This document shows positions 10,271-20,352 of a stretch of 64,000 nt of DNA, piece after piece (position 1 is the stretch's first letter; every line of letters begins with the position of its first letter). The translations under genes were made by a program, and so were the position numbers. Under the pieces are notes generated by a model. That model saw only the letters and a program-made list of their open reading frames with translations, was not told the origin of the DNA and did not search any database. The stretch is from positions 1,178,001-1,242,000 of the forward strand of contig NW_026516203.1 of the NCBI RefSeq assembly GCF_025602895.1. The letters are read 5' to 3'. Source of the DNA: Polychytrium aggregatum (Eukaryota; Chytridiomycota; Chytridiomycetes; Polychytriales).

Positions 10271-13200
10271 TCATGAGAAACTCAGGAGCCGGGTGATTTT
10301 CATGATCTCTGCCACAGTCCGGGTCCACACGGCCGACACCTGCTCGATCTTGGAGGCCTCGTCTTCAGGTGGCATGCACGCCAGGGTGTGGTAGACGCTG
10401 GAGTGGAGCTGTCGCCGAATGTTTGTCAGTGTCGGGCTTGTCGATTGCATGCAGGCAGCACTTGCATGGCCAAGCACAACCAAGTCCGCTGGCGTCTTCA
10501 TCTCCGCTCACCTCCCCCCCCCTCCTCCACAGGCACACTCCCTTTCCTCATCGTCCGGTAGTGCCCGCCGGCTCAGCTCTTGCATACCGTCATGTTCTCG
10601 CGGGCCTCAGCATTGAACTTGACGTCCTCGGTGATCTCGGTCTCCTTGGTAACATACGCGATGGTCTTTGCCGCCTCGTCGATCGTGAAGGTCGAGTCGT
10701 GAACAACGCTCCACCAAGACACCTTTGTCCAGAGCCAACGGAGAGGCGAGTCAGTCAAGGTGTCGATCGACGAGGGACCTCTTGGAAATGGGAGGAAGCC
10801 CCAACCAAGCCAGCTACTAGAGCCCGCCTCCACTCGATGCCACTTGCTCTGTTGGCTACTCGGCGAGTTATCAGCTGTGCGCTTCAGAGTGCTCATGCTC
10901 TACCTCGGGATCTTCGGAATCAAACGACTTGGGATCACTGCAAACGTGTGCGCGGAAGGCGATCTTTGACGGCGGTAGATGTCGATTGCCCGAGGAGCGT
11001 CGAAACACAAAGCACGGCTGGCAAAGGCTGATGCCAAGGAGACAGTCTTCCTCCGGATCAGGATTCTATCATCCATCACAAGTCAGTATGCGGTGGAAGG
11101 AGGGAGGGAGGGACTCGCTCCGGCTTGCATTACAGCTTCTGGGCGTTCCCGTTCACACGGAGCCGACTAATGCTGTGCTGTCGAATCTGCATTGGATCCC
11201 GCAGCCCTTACCTTCAAGATCAGGTCTTCAATGTCCACGCCCTTCATCTTCTTTGGCGCGCGAAAGTTGAGCCCGTAGTGCAGCAGTTTCTGAGCAAAGT
11301 CGCACACTCCGCTGTCAGCAGCAATCTCCCAAGCACATGTGTTGTTGATGGACAGAGACGAAACTTTCTCCGCTTTGATCCGCCATCGCTCTTGCAGCCC
11401 TGGCAGTGCAGGTGCAGGTGCAGGTGCAGGTGCACTCACCTTGAACAACAGCTCTGGCGGATACCACTTGTCCAGAAACTCCTTCTCCATAAATGGCTTC
11501 ATCGGAGCCACAAACCGGCACTCGCCCTCGCCAATCTCAATCTCAGCCTCGTTCTCCTTGCCTCGAATCCAGAGAGTGGACCGGTTCTTGGTCGGGGAGG
11601 GCTTCATCAGCCAATCTTGCAAAGGAAACTCAGAGTACAACCCCTATGTTGTCGCAGTCGATTGGCGTCATTGAGTCTGCCCTCCTGTGAGCATCCTTCG
11701 TAAGCATTGCAGCACTTGCCTGAATCAGAGCCGTTGGGCGAAAGTGGAGAGTTCGGAACTTGACCTGGCCCAAGTCTACGCCATGGGAGCCAACAATACC
11801 ACCACCCACCACCCCGAGCACAGCGACAGTTAGCCAATGCGATGGGTCCGCGGATTTGCTGATAATCGTATCAACTCAGTCCCGGTGGATCTCGGTTTGT
11901 ATTCCACCAGGGCGGCTCCATCTCCCCGGAAGCACATCCATACCAATGTCGATCTCTACGTCCGTGATGTTGTCGTCATCCCACAGCTCGGTGTCTGGGT
12001 TCCACGCCATGACCTTGGCCGTTGCAGTGTTGAGAAACATTCCGGGATAGAGCTCATAGGTTACGTGCATCGGCCAGATGGTCAGATCGGCGGCAGAGGC
12101 ATCCTCTTCCTTCTCGCCCTCCACAATCGGCTTCTTGAATGGATAAACGCAGCGATAGAGACTCCCCTCGCTCGACAGGACTTGAGGTTTCCGGCCCACA
12201 TAGAGAAGGTGGTTGTGTTTCGGGCAGTGACAGTCATGGCCCGGAACAGATCCGAATATGGGTGCAGAGCAGGACCATGGAGTGGATGAATACTGTCGTT
12301 AGCAGGGGCAGCGTGCCGCTATAAATCGCCTGTCATCAAATGCATCCAACTCAAGCGCTGCATCGCCAATTTCCGTGACCAGCAAATACCGTCGCCCCCT
12401 CTATTGTGTACGAAGGCCGATTCTCTCATCAACCAATAATCCCGCGGCGCATAATCCCGCCAGACACTGCATCGTTCTCCCTTCCATGCTGAGCATCAAA
12501 CTCACTTGGTCGGATACACCAGGAGCCCAGTGACTTTGCCGAATCGGGCATCTCGGCAAGGTCAAAGTACAGCACGCCGCCAACGACTGATAGCTGCTGT
12601 TTCTCCGACTGTGTCTCGTACGGACTAGCACAGGTCGTGCTCTGCTCCAGAAGCATACGAATAGCCACGTTGGCCAGGGCCAGGGGCTTGGGCAGTGTCG
12701 ACGACAAGCTTTTGTCACGAAACTCGACCGATTTGAATCTGCGACATGGTGCCCCGAATGTCCGCGGCATAAGTTACAGCAATATGGACTCCTTGACACG
12801 CCCTTTGTTTGATGCTAGTATCTCTTGATGATAGATCTTTCCCTGCCTCGACGCGAACTGTAAGTCTCACGGGGGGGGGTGGAATGCTTACCTTGGGTTC
12901 TTGGTCATGTTGCCCCAGATGCCGATGGAATAGTTCTCGGTGCTGCTGGAGAACTCAAAGTTCTCATTGGGCTCGCGTTTGAAGTAGTCGATGTGCTATG
13001 TATACCGACCAAGAAGCAGTATTGCCGATATTAGTGGAACCGTGGGCAATGGGATTCGAAGTCATGCACTGGGCCATGGCTTCTTGCGGTGGCAGCGGTG
13101 GTGGTGGCTTCGACTTGCCGGCATCGCCCGGATGCAGCCGCCGAGAGTCGCTGTTGCTCCCACCGAATTCATAAACACATCCAAAGTACCCGTGCGCTAT

Positions 13201-14389
13201 CACACTGCGCTTGCTCTCTGGAATGTCCAGAGCAGATATCTTGCACCTCGCTTACCTGCAGGATTTGCGCGGTCATAAAGTCCCACTTGGTATTGATCAA
13301 CTCTCGGAGCCGGGCTAAGTGGTTCTTCATTTGCTCGACCGTGTTCTCGGGCTTGGACGTGTGCATCGTACAAATGAAGTACTCGATTTTGGAGCACAGC
13401 TATTGCAACGGCAAGAGCGAATTATGGGGGTCGTGCACCGAGAATTGAGCCAGCGCCTGATGGGCAGGTGGCGGTCTCGGAAGAAGCACCGCGGAGATGA
13501 CACAGCTTCCGAGCATGACCTACCAGCTCAACATCTGGCAAGAGCGAGAACAGGGGCTTCAGCGACGCATCGTCCTCCTTCACTAGCTTTTGCTCCCTCA
13601 GAATGCTCATATACGAGTTCATATCCTGCTCGTGCAGTGGATCCGGCAGAACACTGCATTCCAAATAGCTGTTCCACTGGTCGAGGTTTGCCCCAGGACA
13701 GCTATCGCGTGAGTTACATCCCGGCCTTCCAAGAGCAGGGCAACGGTCCGGAGGTGATGTAAACGCGATCGATGCAGGTAGCGGCTGACCAACCCCTCAC
13801 CTCCTTCTGGGTGTTGATTTGGTCCATCTGCAGAGTATATTCGCTGTTCTTGGTCTCTCGCACGCGTTGGATATGCTCGGATTCCTCCTGGAGTTTGGGC
13901 TCTTCCTACAAAAGCGCCGCGTCTGAGTGTTTATGTATGCCGATCCTCTTGCTGAGACACATCATTTTCGAATGTATGTGTACTGTGAATTGCATGTCGC
14001 ATTCGGCCACCTGGCCTTACCTGGTGAAAGAGCTGCTCGAGTGCCTCGCGCTGCTTCTGCTCCCGCTGCTCCTTCTCGCGCTTGGCTCGCAGCTCACTCG
14101 CTTTTTGCTCTGCAGACGATAGACAGAGTGTCAGAATTGCACTACAGATCTGTCGACATTATTCCGTCGGAATGTGCGTCGCCATTCAATCAGCAGCGCT
14201 CCTACCTTCTTCGGCAAGCCGTCTTTGCTCCTCGAGCTCGCGTTCTGTGGTGGCCGGGATTGTCAGCAACGTTGTCACGACGACGGCCCTGCATCATGAC
14301 CGAAAGAGCTCCAGCCGCGCTTGCGATCGGAACTCACCCTTCTCGGCTTCCTTCTTCCCCTTCTTTCCCTTCTTTCCCTTCGGCGGCAT
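10271..14389 (-). CDS. DNAI7: Axonemal dynein intermediate factor DNAI7/CASC1
   Basis: Homolog of CASC1/LAS1 (Chlamydomonas IDA7-type), linked to inner-arm dynein in motile flagella. The start at 14389 encodes a Lys-rich head (MPPKGKKGKKGKKEAEKG), then charged coiled coil in exons 14389-14338, 14244-14206, 14109-14021 and 13905-13801. Later exons carry family blocks: DQWNSYLECSVLPDP (about 13665), QMKNHLARLRELINTKWDF (about 13300), GVLYFDLAEMPDSAKSLGSW (about 12545), an IEVT-like beta segment MHVTYELYPGMFLNTATAK (about 12050), FRTLHFRPTALIQ (about 11750), KLLHYGLNFRAPKKMKG (about 11265), and a C-terminal ending KITRLLSFS before the stop at 10271. One intron (11719-11644) is GC-AG. The junction between the exons ending 13801 and starting near 13687 did not resolve to a clean phase, so that boundary is approximate. 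Confidence 0.85.
11406..11435. repeat. CAGGTG hexamer repeat in a DNAI7 intron
   Basis: About five copies of GCAGGT/CAGGTG lie just inside the 5' splice site (transcript sense GTGAGTGCACCTGCACCTG) of a DNAI7 intron. Confidence 0.8.
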
Positions 14390-14998
14390 CGCTGTGTGTG
14401 TCGGGCAGTCCGTCGGCAAGATGCGCCCCAGAGGCCGACGGCCATGATGCCTGGCTTCTCGGTGCCTGGCAGCGTGCCGGTCACCTGAGCGTCCATCCCG
14501 GCATCACCGTCCTGTCTTCGCGCCTGTCCGGCCCGGCTTGCAGTTCCCAGATTCCCCTGTTCGGCCCACCGAGCCAGATCGCCCGCAGACAGCCGCCCCC
14601 TCTGTTGCTGCCTCTTCCCTTGCTGGGTCCGCACCGCACCGCACTGCTCGAATAGAGTCCGTGCCTGCCTGTCCCTCCGCAGCCCGTGTAGCTCCGGAAC
14701 CACCACCATCCAAGTGCGCTCTCCATCCGGACCGATGAAGAAGACACCACGCCATAATCTCTACGTCCCGAAGCATCGCCGAAAAGAAGCGAGCGATGGC
14801 GAGGAGCGCCCAGGCGAACCGGTAGGCATCCCTATAGCGCAGCAGGCTATAGACAGGCTCTCTGGGTGACTCGGCATCTTGGCCAGGCAATGTCATTCGG
14901 CCGTCACAAAGCCAGCGACTGCCTCTTGCCAAGAACGTCTCTCTCGGAGGCGTCGTTTGCCAGCCGTCCGCAATGAGAGGAGCAATCTCCGTCACTAA

Positions 14999-17151
14999 AA
15001 TACCGAAACGCCGGCATCTCTGACGCTGCTTGACTCTGCCTCGACAAAGCCGTCGGCCTCCGATGCTGAGGCATGCCAGGCGGATGAGGCTGGCGACCCC
15101 GCCATCGCCGCCGACGATGGGCTGGCCTTGCCCCAGACTGGCGCTCCGTCCAAATCAACAGCAACAGGATCGAGCGCTGAGCCTGTCCGGCGGGGACGGG
15201 GCAACTTCAAAGCCAACTTCACATCCACCACGACCGCGTCTGCTTCCAAGCTGCTCACGAAGGAGGAGCAGACCGTCCGTGTATATCCCGACAACACCAA
15301 GAGTGGCAGCGGCTACAGCAAGAAAACGAAGCGAGACCCCCGGACGCCGGAAAAGAGTACGTGAACGAGTCACACCTCCTCTGGAACCATTGTCGATCTG
15401 TTTCTGCTCATCCCAGCCGTTGGTCACGCAAGTGCATGGCCAAAGTACTCCAGGCAATCCCGTTTGGCTCGGCCCCGGGATAGCCGTTGGTGCCTGCATC
15501 GCGACCTTGGACTTTGAGGACAGTGTCGGCCTATTTCGGCTGGTATCGATCTGCGCTGACTCCAGTCTTGCCCGGGCATATAGACACCGAAGTCGACCAA
15601 CTCGCCGAGATCACGGCCACCAAGCTCTCGCTCGGTGAAAGCGCTCAACCGACCGACGCGACAAGCGAAATAGCCGGCAAGCCCGACCAGGAGGATCTAG
15701 AAGAATGGGAGCTCAACGATGCCGAGATTGCAGTTGCCTCCAAACCCAATACTCGCTCTGCAAGAAAGAAGCCCAGTCCAGAGCCCAGCTACGACGGTGA
15801 GACGCAGGCCAATCGCTCGGAGCGCTGTTGCTTGTGTCCGGCTGTGATATCCGCACATATGCTTGGCTCCTGGACTCCGACCGCGAGCATGGCCACCCCC
15901 AGAACCTTCAGTTGTCGGCGAGAAAGCTGTGGACTCTCTTGGCCAGATGCCACGTTATTGCGTCCTGGCCACACATTAACTCCACATGATTGGGTTTCTC
16001 GATCTCAAATGTGAACCGCTCCTCTCTGGCGGTATTTCTACACTCGCCCCTATTTACCTCTGACAGAACCTAGCGGCCCGACACTGGCGCTCGAGCTCTA
16101 CGACTTTCCGCCGACGTGGAAGACACACGACATCCACGCAATATTTAGGCAGTTCGAAGATGCCAAGGGAGGATACCGCCTCAAATGGCTCGAGGATACG
16201 AAGGCGCTGATCATATTCGGGAATGCCTTGACAGGTCAGTACCCATCGCGACACACGGAGCGCCTCGCAGCGTGCCTGGTTCTGTATCTGTCCTAGATAC
16301 CGATGCGATCGCCCAAAACTGAAATTGCTCGACCAATGCGTTTCGATGCGCCCAGCGAAAACCGCCTACCTGGAGACGCTTGACCATCCGTTTGTTCGGG
16401 TAATAACAAACGGCCGCGAGAATGCAAGCGATGCAAAGGGTGGCAGATGAACAGGACCCTTGAAGTAATCGATTCGCTGTTGAATCCCCGCCCGAACTGC
16501 ACTCAGGTCAAGCCCTACGAAGGCCGGATTCCGACCGATGGCAGCAGTATGTATACGGCAGACAATGCCGGGCCGTACGCCGGATAATGCTGGGCCATCC
16601 GCCAGACTACCTTGGCGCCGGTTTTTGGAGCAGCTTCAGCACTCGTTTCTACGACGCAACAGTGTTCTGATCAGCCGATGATTCGATTGATTCTCCAGAT
16701 TCCTCACAGCCGCGCCCTGTGACAACTGGTGAGCAGCATGCCATGTCTGCAAGGCGCCTATGCACACGGGCTCATTAACGAGCCGTCGTCGGACGTACGG
16801 AATGCGCTGGCGCCACTGGCTTGCTCACCCCGTCCCAACGTCTCGCTCACTTGCAACCGGATCCGTTGCGCATCGCGACTGCACCAGACATGGTTGCTCG
16901 GAGGATGATTGCCGGGGCACTGGGGGTGCGCACGGTCCGCAAGACAGCCGAGGAGATGGCCCTCGACAAGCAAAAGCTCCGAGATGCTGAAAGTAAGCCC
17001 ATCACCGGATTCGTGCTTTGCTTCGGCCTGCTGGATGCGCTGGTGGATGGCCCTGCTGACACCCTTTCACGCAACAGACGAGCGCCGAGCCCAAGCTGCG
17101 GCCAAGCTGAAGCGCGAGCGGGAGCTGAACGCTGCCTGGGAGGGCAGTTAA
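14999..17151 (+). CDS. R3HCC1L-like RNA-binding protein, possible frame break
   Basis: Related to animal R3HCC1/R3HCC1L C-terminal regions. Exons recognised: about 14999-15355 (RRGRGNFKANF, then a Lys/Ser-rich stretch), about 15580-15796 (acidic, DQEDLEEWELNDAEI), 16067-16234 (an RRM-like fold, LALELYDFPPTWKTHDIHAI then WLEDTKALIIF), 16507-16544 (VKPYEGRIPTDGS), about 16699-16730, about 16889-16992 (ARRMIAGALGVRTVRKTAEE) and about 17080-17151 ending AAWEGS. The ordered blocks ELYDFPP, ALIIF, RRMIAGALGVR and WEG match the family. The start is unresolved: the first block has a stop at 14996 and no in-frame ATG. After the 16234 donor, the frame opened at about 16297 meets TGA at 16320, while the matching downstream block (KTAYLETLDHPFVR) is in another frame. 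It may be a sequencing indel, an unseen splice or a damaged gene. Confidence 0.6.
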
Positions 17152-17644
17152 TACCTGTTACAATCTTCCCCCCCCCTGCCGCCTGCTCGTTTCGCCGACA
17201 CTACGTGGGTTCGCTGTCGCCCTGGCAGAACATATCAAGTTTTATCATGTACATACAGCTCAGAGAAGAATAACAACCCCCCGGGACACCCTGTTTTCAT
17301 AGCTGGCTTGTTTTTTGGTATGGAAATACACACCCATCCATCATCCACAAGGGCCATTCACCTTGCTGAAGCAAGGCATGGGATACACCTCCAGTCTTCG
17401 TCGCTCGGGGTTCTCTGGGCATTTTGAGCAGCTTCCTCGCCAGGGTGTACTCGGCCATCAAGTCCAGCGCCCCCAGGCGCGCAGACCAATCGCTGTCCAT
17501 AGATAAGCCACTCGCTTTGGTCCGCTGCGAACAGTGCAATCGACAGGCGTCCCGTTGCTCCTTCTTGGAGCTGTATCGGAACCCTGGGGTTGAATGACAG
17601 CCGCCTCGTTGCCTTGTGGGTCCTGTCACCAACACTTTATTCAG
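17152..17644. other. Region between R3HCC1L-like gene and transposon
   Basis: About 490 bp, gene-free. It contains the CGGGACACCCTGTTTT repeat (17282-17450). Open frames on the reverse strand run into the Fanzor 3' end and look spurious. Confidence 0.5.
17282..17450 (+). repeat. Dispersed repeat, copy A
   Basis: Begins CGGGACACCCTGTTTT, then AAATACACACCCATCCATCA, TGAAGCAAGGCATGGGATAC and TTTTGAGCAGCTTCC. The same ordered landmarks recur, diverged, at 24131-24330 in the same orientation, each copy about 70-130 bp after a gene's stop codon. It does not encode anything recognisable. It may be a short non-autonomous element or a decayed copy of the Fanzor transposon end. Confidence 0.6.
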
Positions 17645-17657
17645 AAAAAACGGGACA
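17645..17657 (+). repeat. Left terminal inverted repeat
   Basis: AAAAAACGGGACA, identical to the complement of 21343-21355. Confidence 0.75.
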
Positions 17658-17729
17658 ATATAGCCGTTTCCATGAACATGTAGTATGTGCTGTGCTTGCG
17701 TCAAGCAAAGCCACAAGAAATAAAACAGA
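17658..17729 (-). ncRNA. Candidate Fanzor guide-RNA (omega RNA) scaffold zone
   Basis: In TnpB and Fanzor systems the guide scaffold overlaps the 3' end of the nuclease gene and reaches the element end. Here the interval between the Fanzor stop (17730) and the left inverted repeat is 72 bp, so the scaffold would span it and probably the last part of the coding region on the minus strand. This is placement by analogy; I have not identified a specific fold. Confidence 0.35.
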
Positions 17730-20102
17730 TCACTTTGGCAGCCTCCGAGTGAAGACCTCCGGTCGCTCTCCGGTCTCCACAATCGACCTGCATACTGTGA
17801 TCATGTTGCGCGCCGCATTGACGTCGCGATTCCACACTGTCCGGCAGCTGGGATTCTTGCAGCTCCTGACAAAGTGGGAATTCGCAACACTGGGCGCATC
17901 GAGTCCTTCCAACCGAACTGGCTCCAGGCACTTGGCGCACACCTGTGAGGTGTTGAACTCGTTCGTCGAGGCCACCTTGACGCTTCCATGATGGTGATTG
18001 GGACGGCGTCGGTGGTGCTCGAATTGCTCAAAGTACTGAGCAAACCGCTGCCTCCGAGGGCTGGATGCATAGCCCTTGCCCTGTCGCCATGACGCATTGC
18101 CAAAGGCGATCGCCACATCGGTCCGTATTGGGGCGTGCTTCAGGACGGCCTTGCACATCCTGTCGACGGCCACTTGGCGTCTCCTGTGGCCCGTGAAGCG
18201 ATGGTGACGGGCCTTCTTGCCAAGGTGGAAGTCGAGCTGCACTCGCAGCTCCGGTCGCAGGACATGGGTGAGATGGACCTTGAAAGCCTCCGAGGACGAC
18301 ACCTTGGGCGAGGGGGTGGTCGACATCCAGGTCTCGATGCTGAGTCGATACTTCATGATATTGTGCCACTTGGTGTTGGACGTATGGCCACACATGTGCT
18401 GGTAGTGGCCATTCGAGAATGAGACCACCTCGTCTTGGTGGCCCGGTGCTTGGATGACCGCCGTGAAGATGGAGCCGACTCCAGGATCGATGCCAATCCA
18501 AGTGGTGCGGTTGGGGTCTGGGTCGCCGATGTGGGCCTGGATACGCTGCTCGGCAGTCGGAGGAGGCTCGATGGTCTCGGTGTGATCGGTTCGAGGCACA
18601 AACTTGACGAGACCGATGGTGCATCCAATGCCATCGGTGCTGATCTCGTAGTTGAACAGCTTGTGATTGATATCCCGGTCACGGAAGAGGGAGCTACGCA
18701 GCTTGAAGCAACTGCGCCAGAGACGATCCTGGTTGTTGATGCCGTCCTCACCTTCTTCCTTGAGCATGTCCCAGGTGAGGCCAAGGCCCTTCTTTGGACC
18801 CAGGAGTTGCCAAAGAGCGACCGTGTCAATCTTGACATACTTGGCCGTGGCAGTGCATAGAGGAACTATCGTGCACACGGCCGGAGGAGTGTCGACGGCG
18901 AGCTGCTTGAGTGCCCACTTGAGCCTGGATGCCAGCTTGTTGATCTTGGACTTGGTGGTGCCGAGCTCAGACTTGGCCGTGGTGAACCTCTTGTCGTCGG
19001 AGGGAATGCCTTGGGTAGTGAGCTCGTCCAGCTTGGCCTGGCGCTGCAGCTCGGTGACTCGGAGGGCGGGCATGTCACAGTCGATCCACTTGTGGACATT
19101 GTCGACCATCTTGTCCCGGGCGAGGATTCTCACATGGTGTGAGAGGCGATGGAGGGCCCGGAAGCGGTCCTGGTCGTTGCTGTACCGAAACTCGTCCAGG
19201 ATGTGGCCAAAGTCTGGATAGAGGAACTCGAGATCGGCCTTGGGTGGAGTCTGCCCTGGTTTCTCGAAGAGCTCGAGACAGGCCTCGATGGCTTCGTGCT
19301 TATGCTTGTTGGCTGGGAAGACGGCAGCGCAGAAGCGGCGAAGGAGTCGCCAGTAGGCCAGGTCGAGGTGGGTGGTGCAGTTGGTGGCATAGGCATTGAC
19401 AGCCAGGGTGAGAAGCTGACTGCGAGCACCATCAGGCAGACGAGGGGCCGGAGGTAGGTCTGCGTGCCGAGTGGTCTGGTAGTCGCGAAAGGAAGCGACC
19501 AGATGCTCGTTGTATTTCTTGGTCTCCCTGGCCGTCGAGAGGGCATCGGCCTCGACAATCGTGAAGCATTGGCGGATGAATGCAGGGGTGGACTTGGAGA
19601 TGACGGGGATGGGAATATCCTGCTCGGTGCACTGGAGGATGTGCAGGTTGAGCAGCCTGGATGCCTCGAACTGGATCTGGGTCATGGCCTCGACGGTGGC
19701 CTGGATCTTGTCGCGGAGAGCGGGATTGAGACAACAGCCATCCATCGTCTGCTTGAAGCAGCTGAACTGAGGGGCGGATGACCTTCCATCCACGAGTGGG
19801 ACGACAGAGCTCTTGAGGGGCCGGTATTTGGGACATTTGCTGGTGTTGCAGCGTTCGTGATCGGTGCCATCGCACTGGCGACATCGCTTGCCGGTACTCG
19901 AGGAAGTAGATGGACCAGGCTCGGTGGGATCGACATCCATTGGATCTGCAGAAGCAGTGGTGGTGAGCGACGGAGCAACAGACGACCAAGCATGCGTGGG
20001 ATCAGAATACGAACCAGAGACAGGCTCCGACTGTGACTTGGCTTTCTTGGGCCTGGGTGGCCGAGGCTGGCCATCACCGGTACCCTTGCGCTTCGGAGGC
20101 AT
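17730..20102 (-). CDS. Fanzor RNA-guided nuclease (TnpB-like)
   Basis: 790 residues, intronless. Fanzors are eukaryotic relatives of IS200/IS605 TnpB and Cas12 that cut DNA using a transposon-derived guide RNA. Seen: a basic N-terminus with nuclear-localisation-like PPKRKG (2-7) and PKKAK (18-22); a Cys/His knuckle CRQCDGTDHERCNTSKC (74-90); a long helical middle; RuvC-I WIGIDPGVGS with Asp539; the segment AIAFGNASWRQG (665-676) where classical TnpB has its RuvC-II glutamate but no Glu here; NEFNTSQVCAKC (714-725) giving Glu715 beside the zinc ribbon (C722, C725, C748, C753); and RuvC-III WNRDVNAARN with Asp760. All residues expected of an active rearranged RuvC site are present. The Arg/Lys-rich stretch HHRFTGHRRRQ (633-643) could bind RNA or DNA. 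It lies downstream of the transposase in the same element. Confidence 0.93.
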   Translation of the reverse strand: MPPKRKGTGDGQPRPPRPKKAKSQSEPVSGSYSDPTHAWSSVAPSLTTTASADPMDVDPTEPGPSTSSSTGKRCRQCDGTDHERCNTSKCPKYRPLKSSVVPLVDGRSSAPQFSCFKQTMDGCCLNPALRDKIQATVEAMTQIQFEASRLLNLHILQCTEQDIPIPVISKSTPAFIRQCFTIVEADALSTARETKKYNEHLVASFRDYQTTRHADLPPAPRLPDGARSQLLTLAVNAYATNCTTHLDLAYWRLLRRFCAAVFPANKHKHEAIEACLELFEKPGQTPPKADLEFLYPDFGHILDEFRYSNDQDRFRALHRLSHHVRILARDKMVDNVHKWIDCDMPALRVTELQRQAKLDELTTQGIPSDDKRFTTAKSELGTTKSKINKLASRLKWALKQLAVDTPPAVCTIVPLCTATAKYVKIDTVALWQLLGPKKGLGLTWDMLKEEGEDGINNQDRLWRSCFKLRSSLFRDRDINHKLFNYEISTDGIGCTIGLVKFVPRTDHTETIEPPPTAEQRIQAHIGDPDPNRTTWIGIDPGVGSIFTAVIQAPGHQDEVVSFSNGHYQHMCGHTSNTKWHNIMKYRLSIETWMSTTPSPKVSSSEAFKVHLTHVLRPELRVQLDFHLGKKARHHRFTGHRRRQVAVDRMCKAVLKHAPIRTDVAIAFGNASWRQGKGYASSPRRQRFAQYFEQFEHHRRRPNHHHGSVKVASTNEFNTSQVCAKCLEPVRLEGLDAPSVANSHFVRSCKNPSCRTVWNRDVNAARNMITVCRSIVETGERPEVFTRRLPK

Positions 20103-20352
20103 GGGGGCAGAGGATGGTGAATGCCTGCCAGTGGTACTGGTCAGAGCAGAGACTTTTTTTTATCGTACAATAGCGCGATGATCAGATCAAGGCGAGATGA
20201 GGGAAGAAAGCAGCAGGACGAAGGTGTGGCATTTATACCCGAGAGCAGGAACCCGTCTTTGCGGGCTGGTTGGAAGCGACCCTGTTCAAAAATCGCCGAG
20301 AGGTTCAAGCCAGGGATGTGAACGCGAAAATGGCGGCTTGATTGGAGGGAAC
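20103..20352. promoter_or_regulatory. Spacer between transposase and Fanzor genes
   Basis: 250 bp. It likely holds the Fanzor promoter on the minus strand: a TTTATA-like run in transcript sense lies near 20230 (GGTATAAATGCCAC), about 130 bp upstream of the Fanzor ATG. A poly-T tract is at 20154-20161. The inference rests only on position and the TATA-like word. Confidence 0.4.

Noticed and set aside
17297-17782. 161-residue reverse open frame at the transposon's left end
   Set aside because: It crosses the inverted repeat and the repeat-A sequence; no motif. Not treated as a gene.
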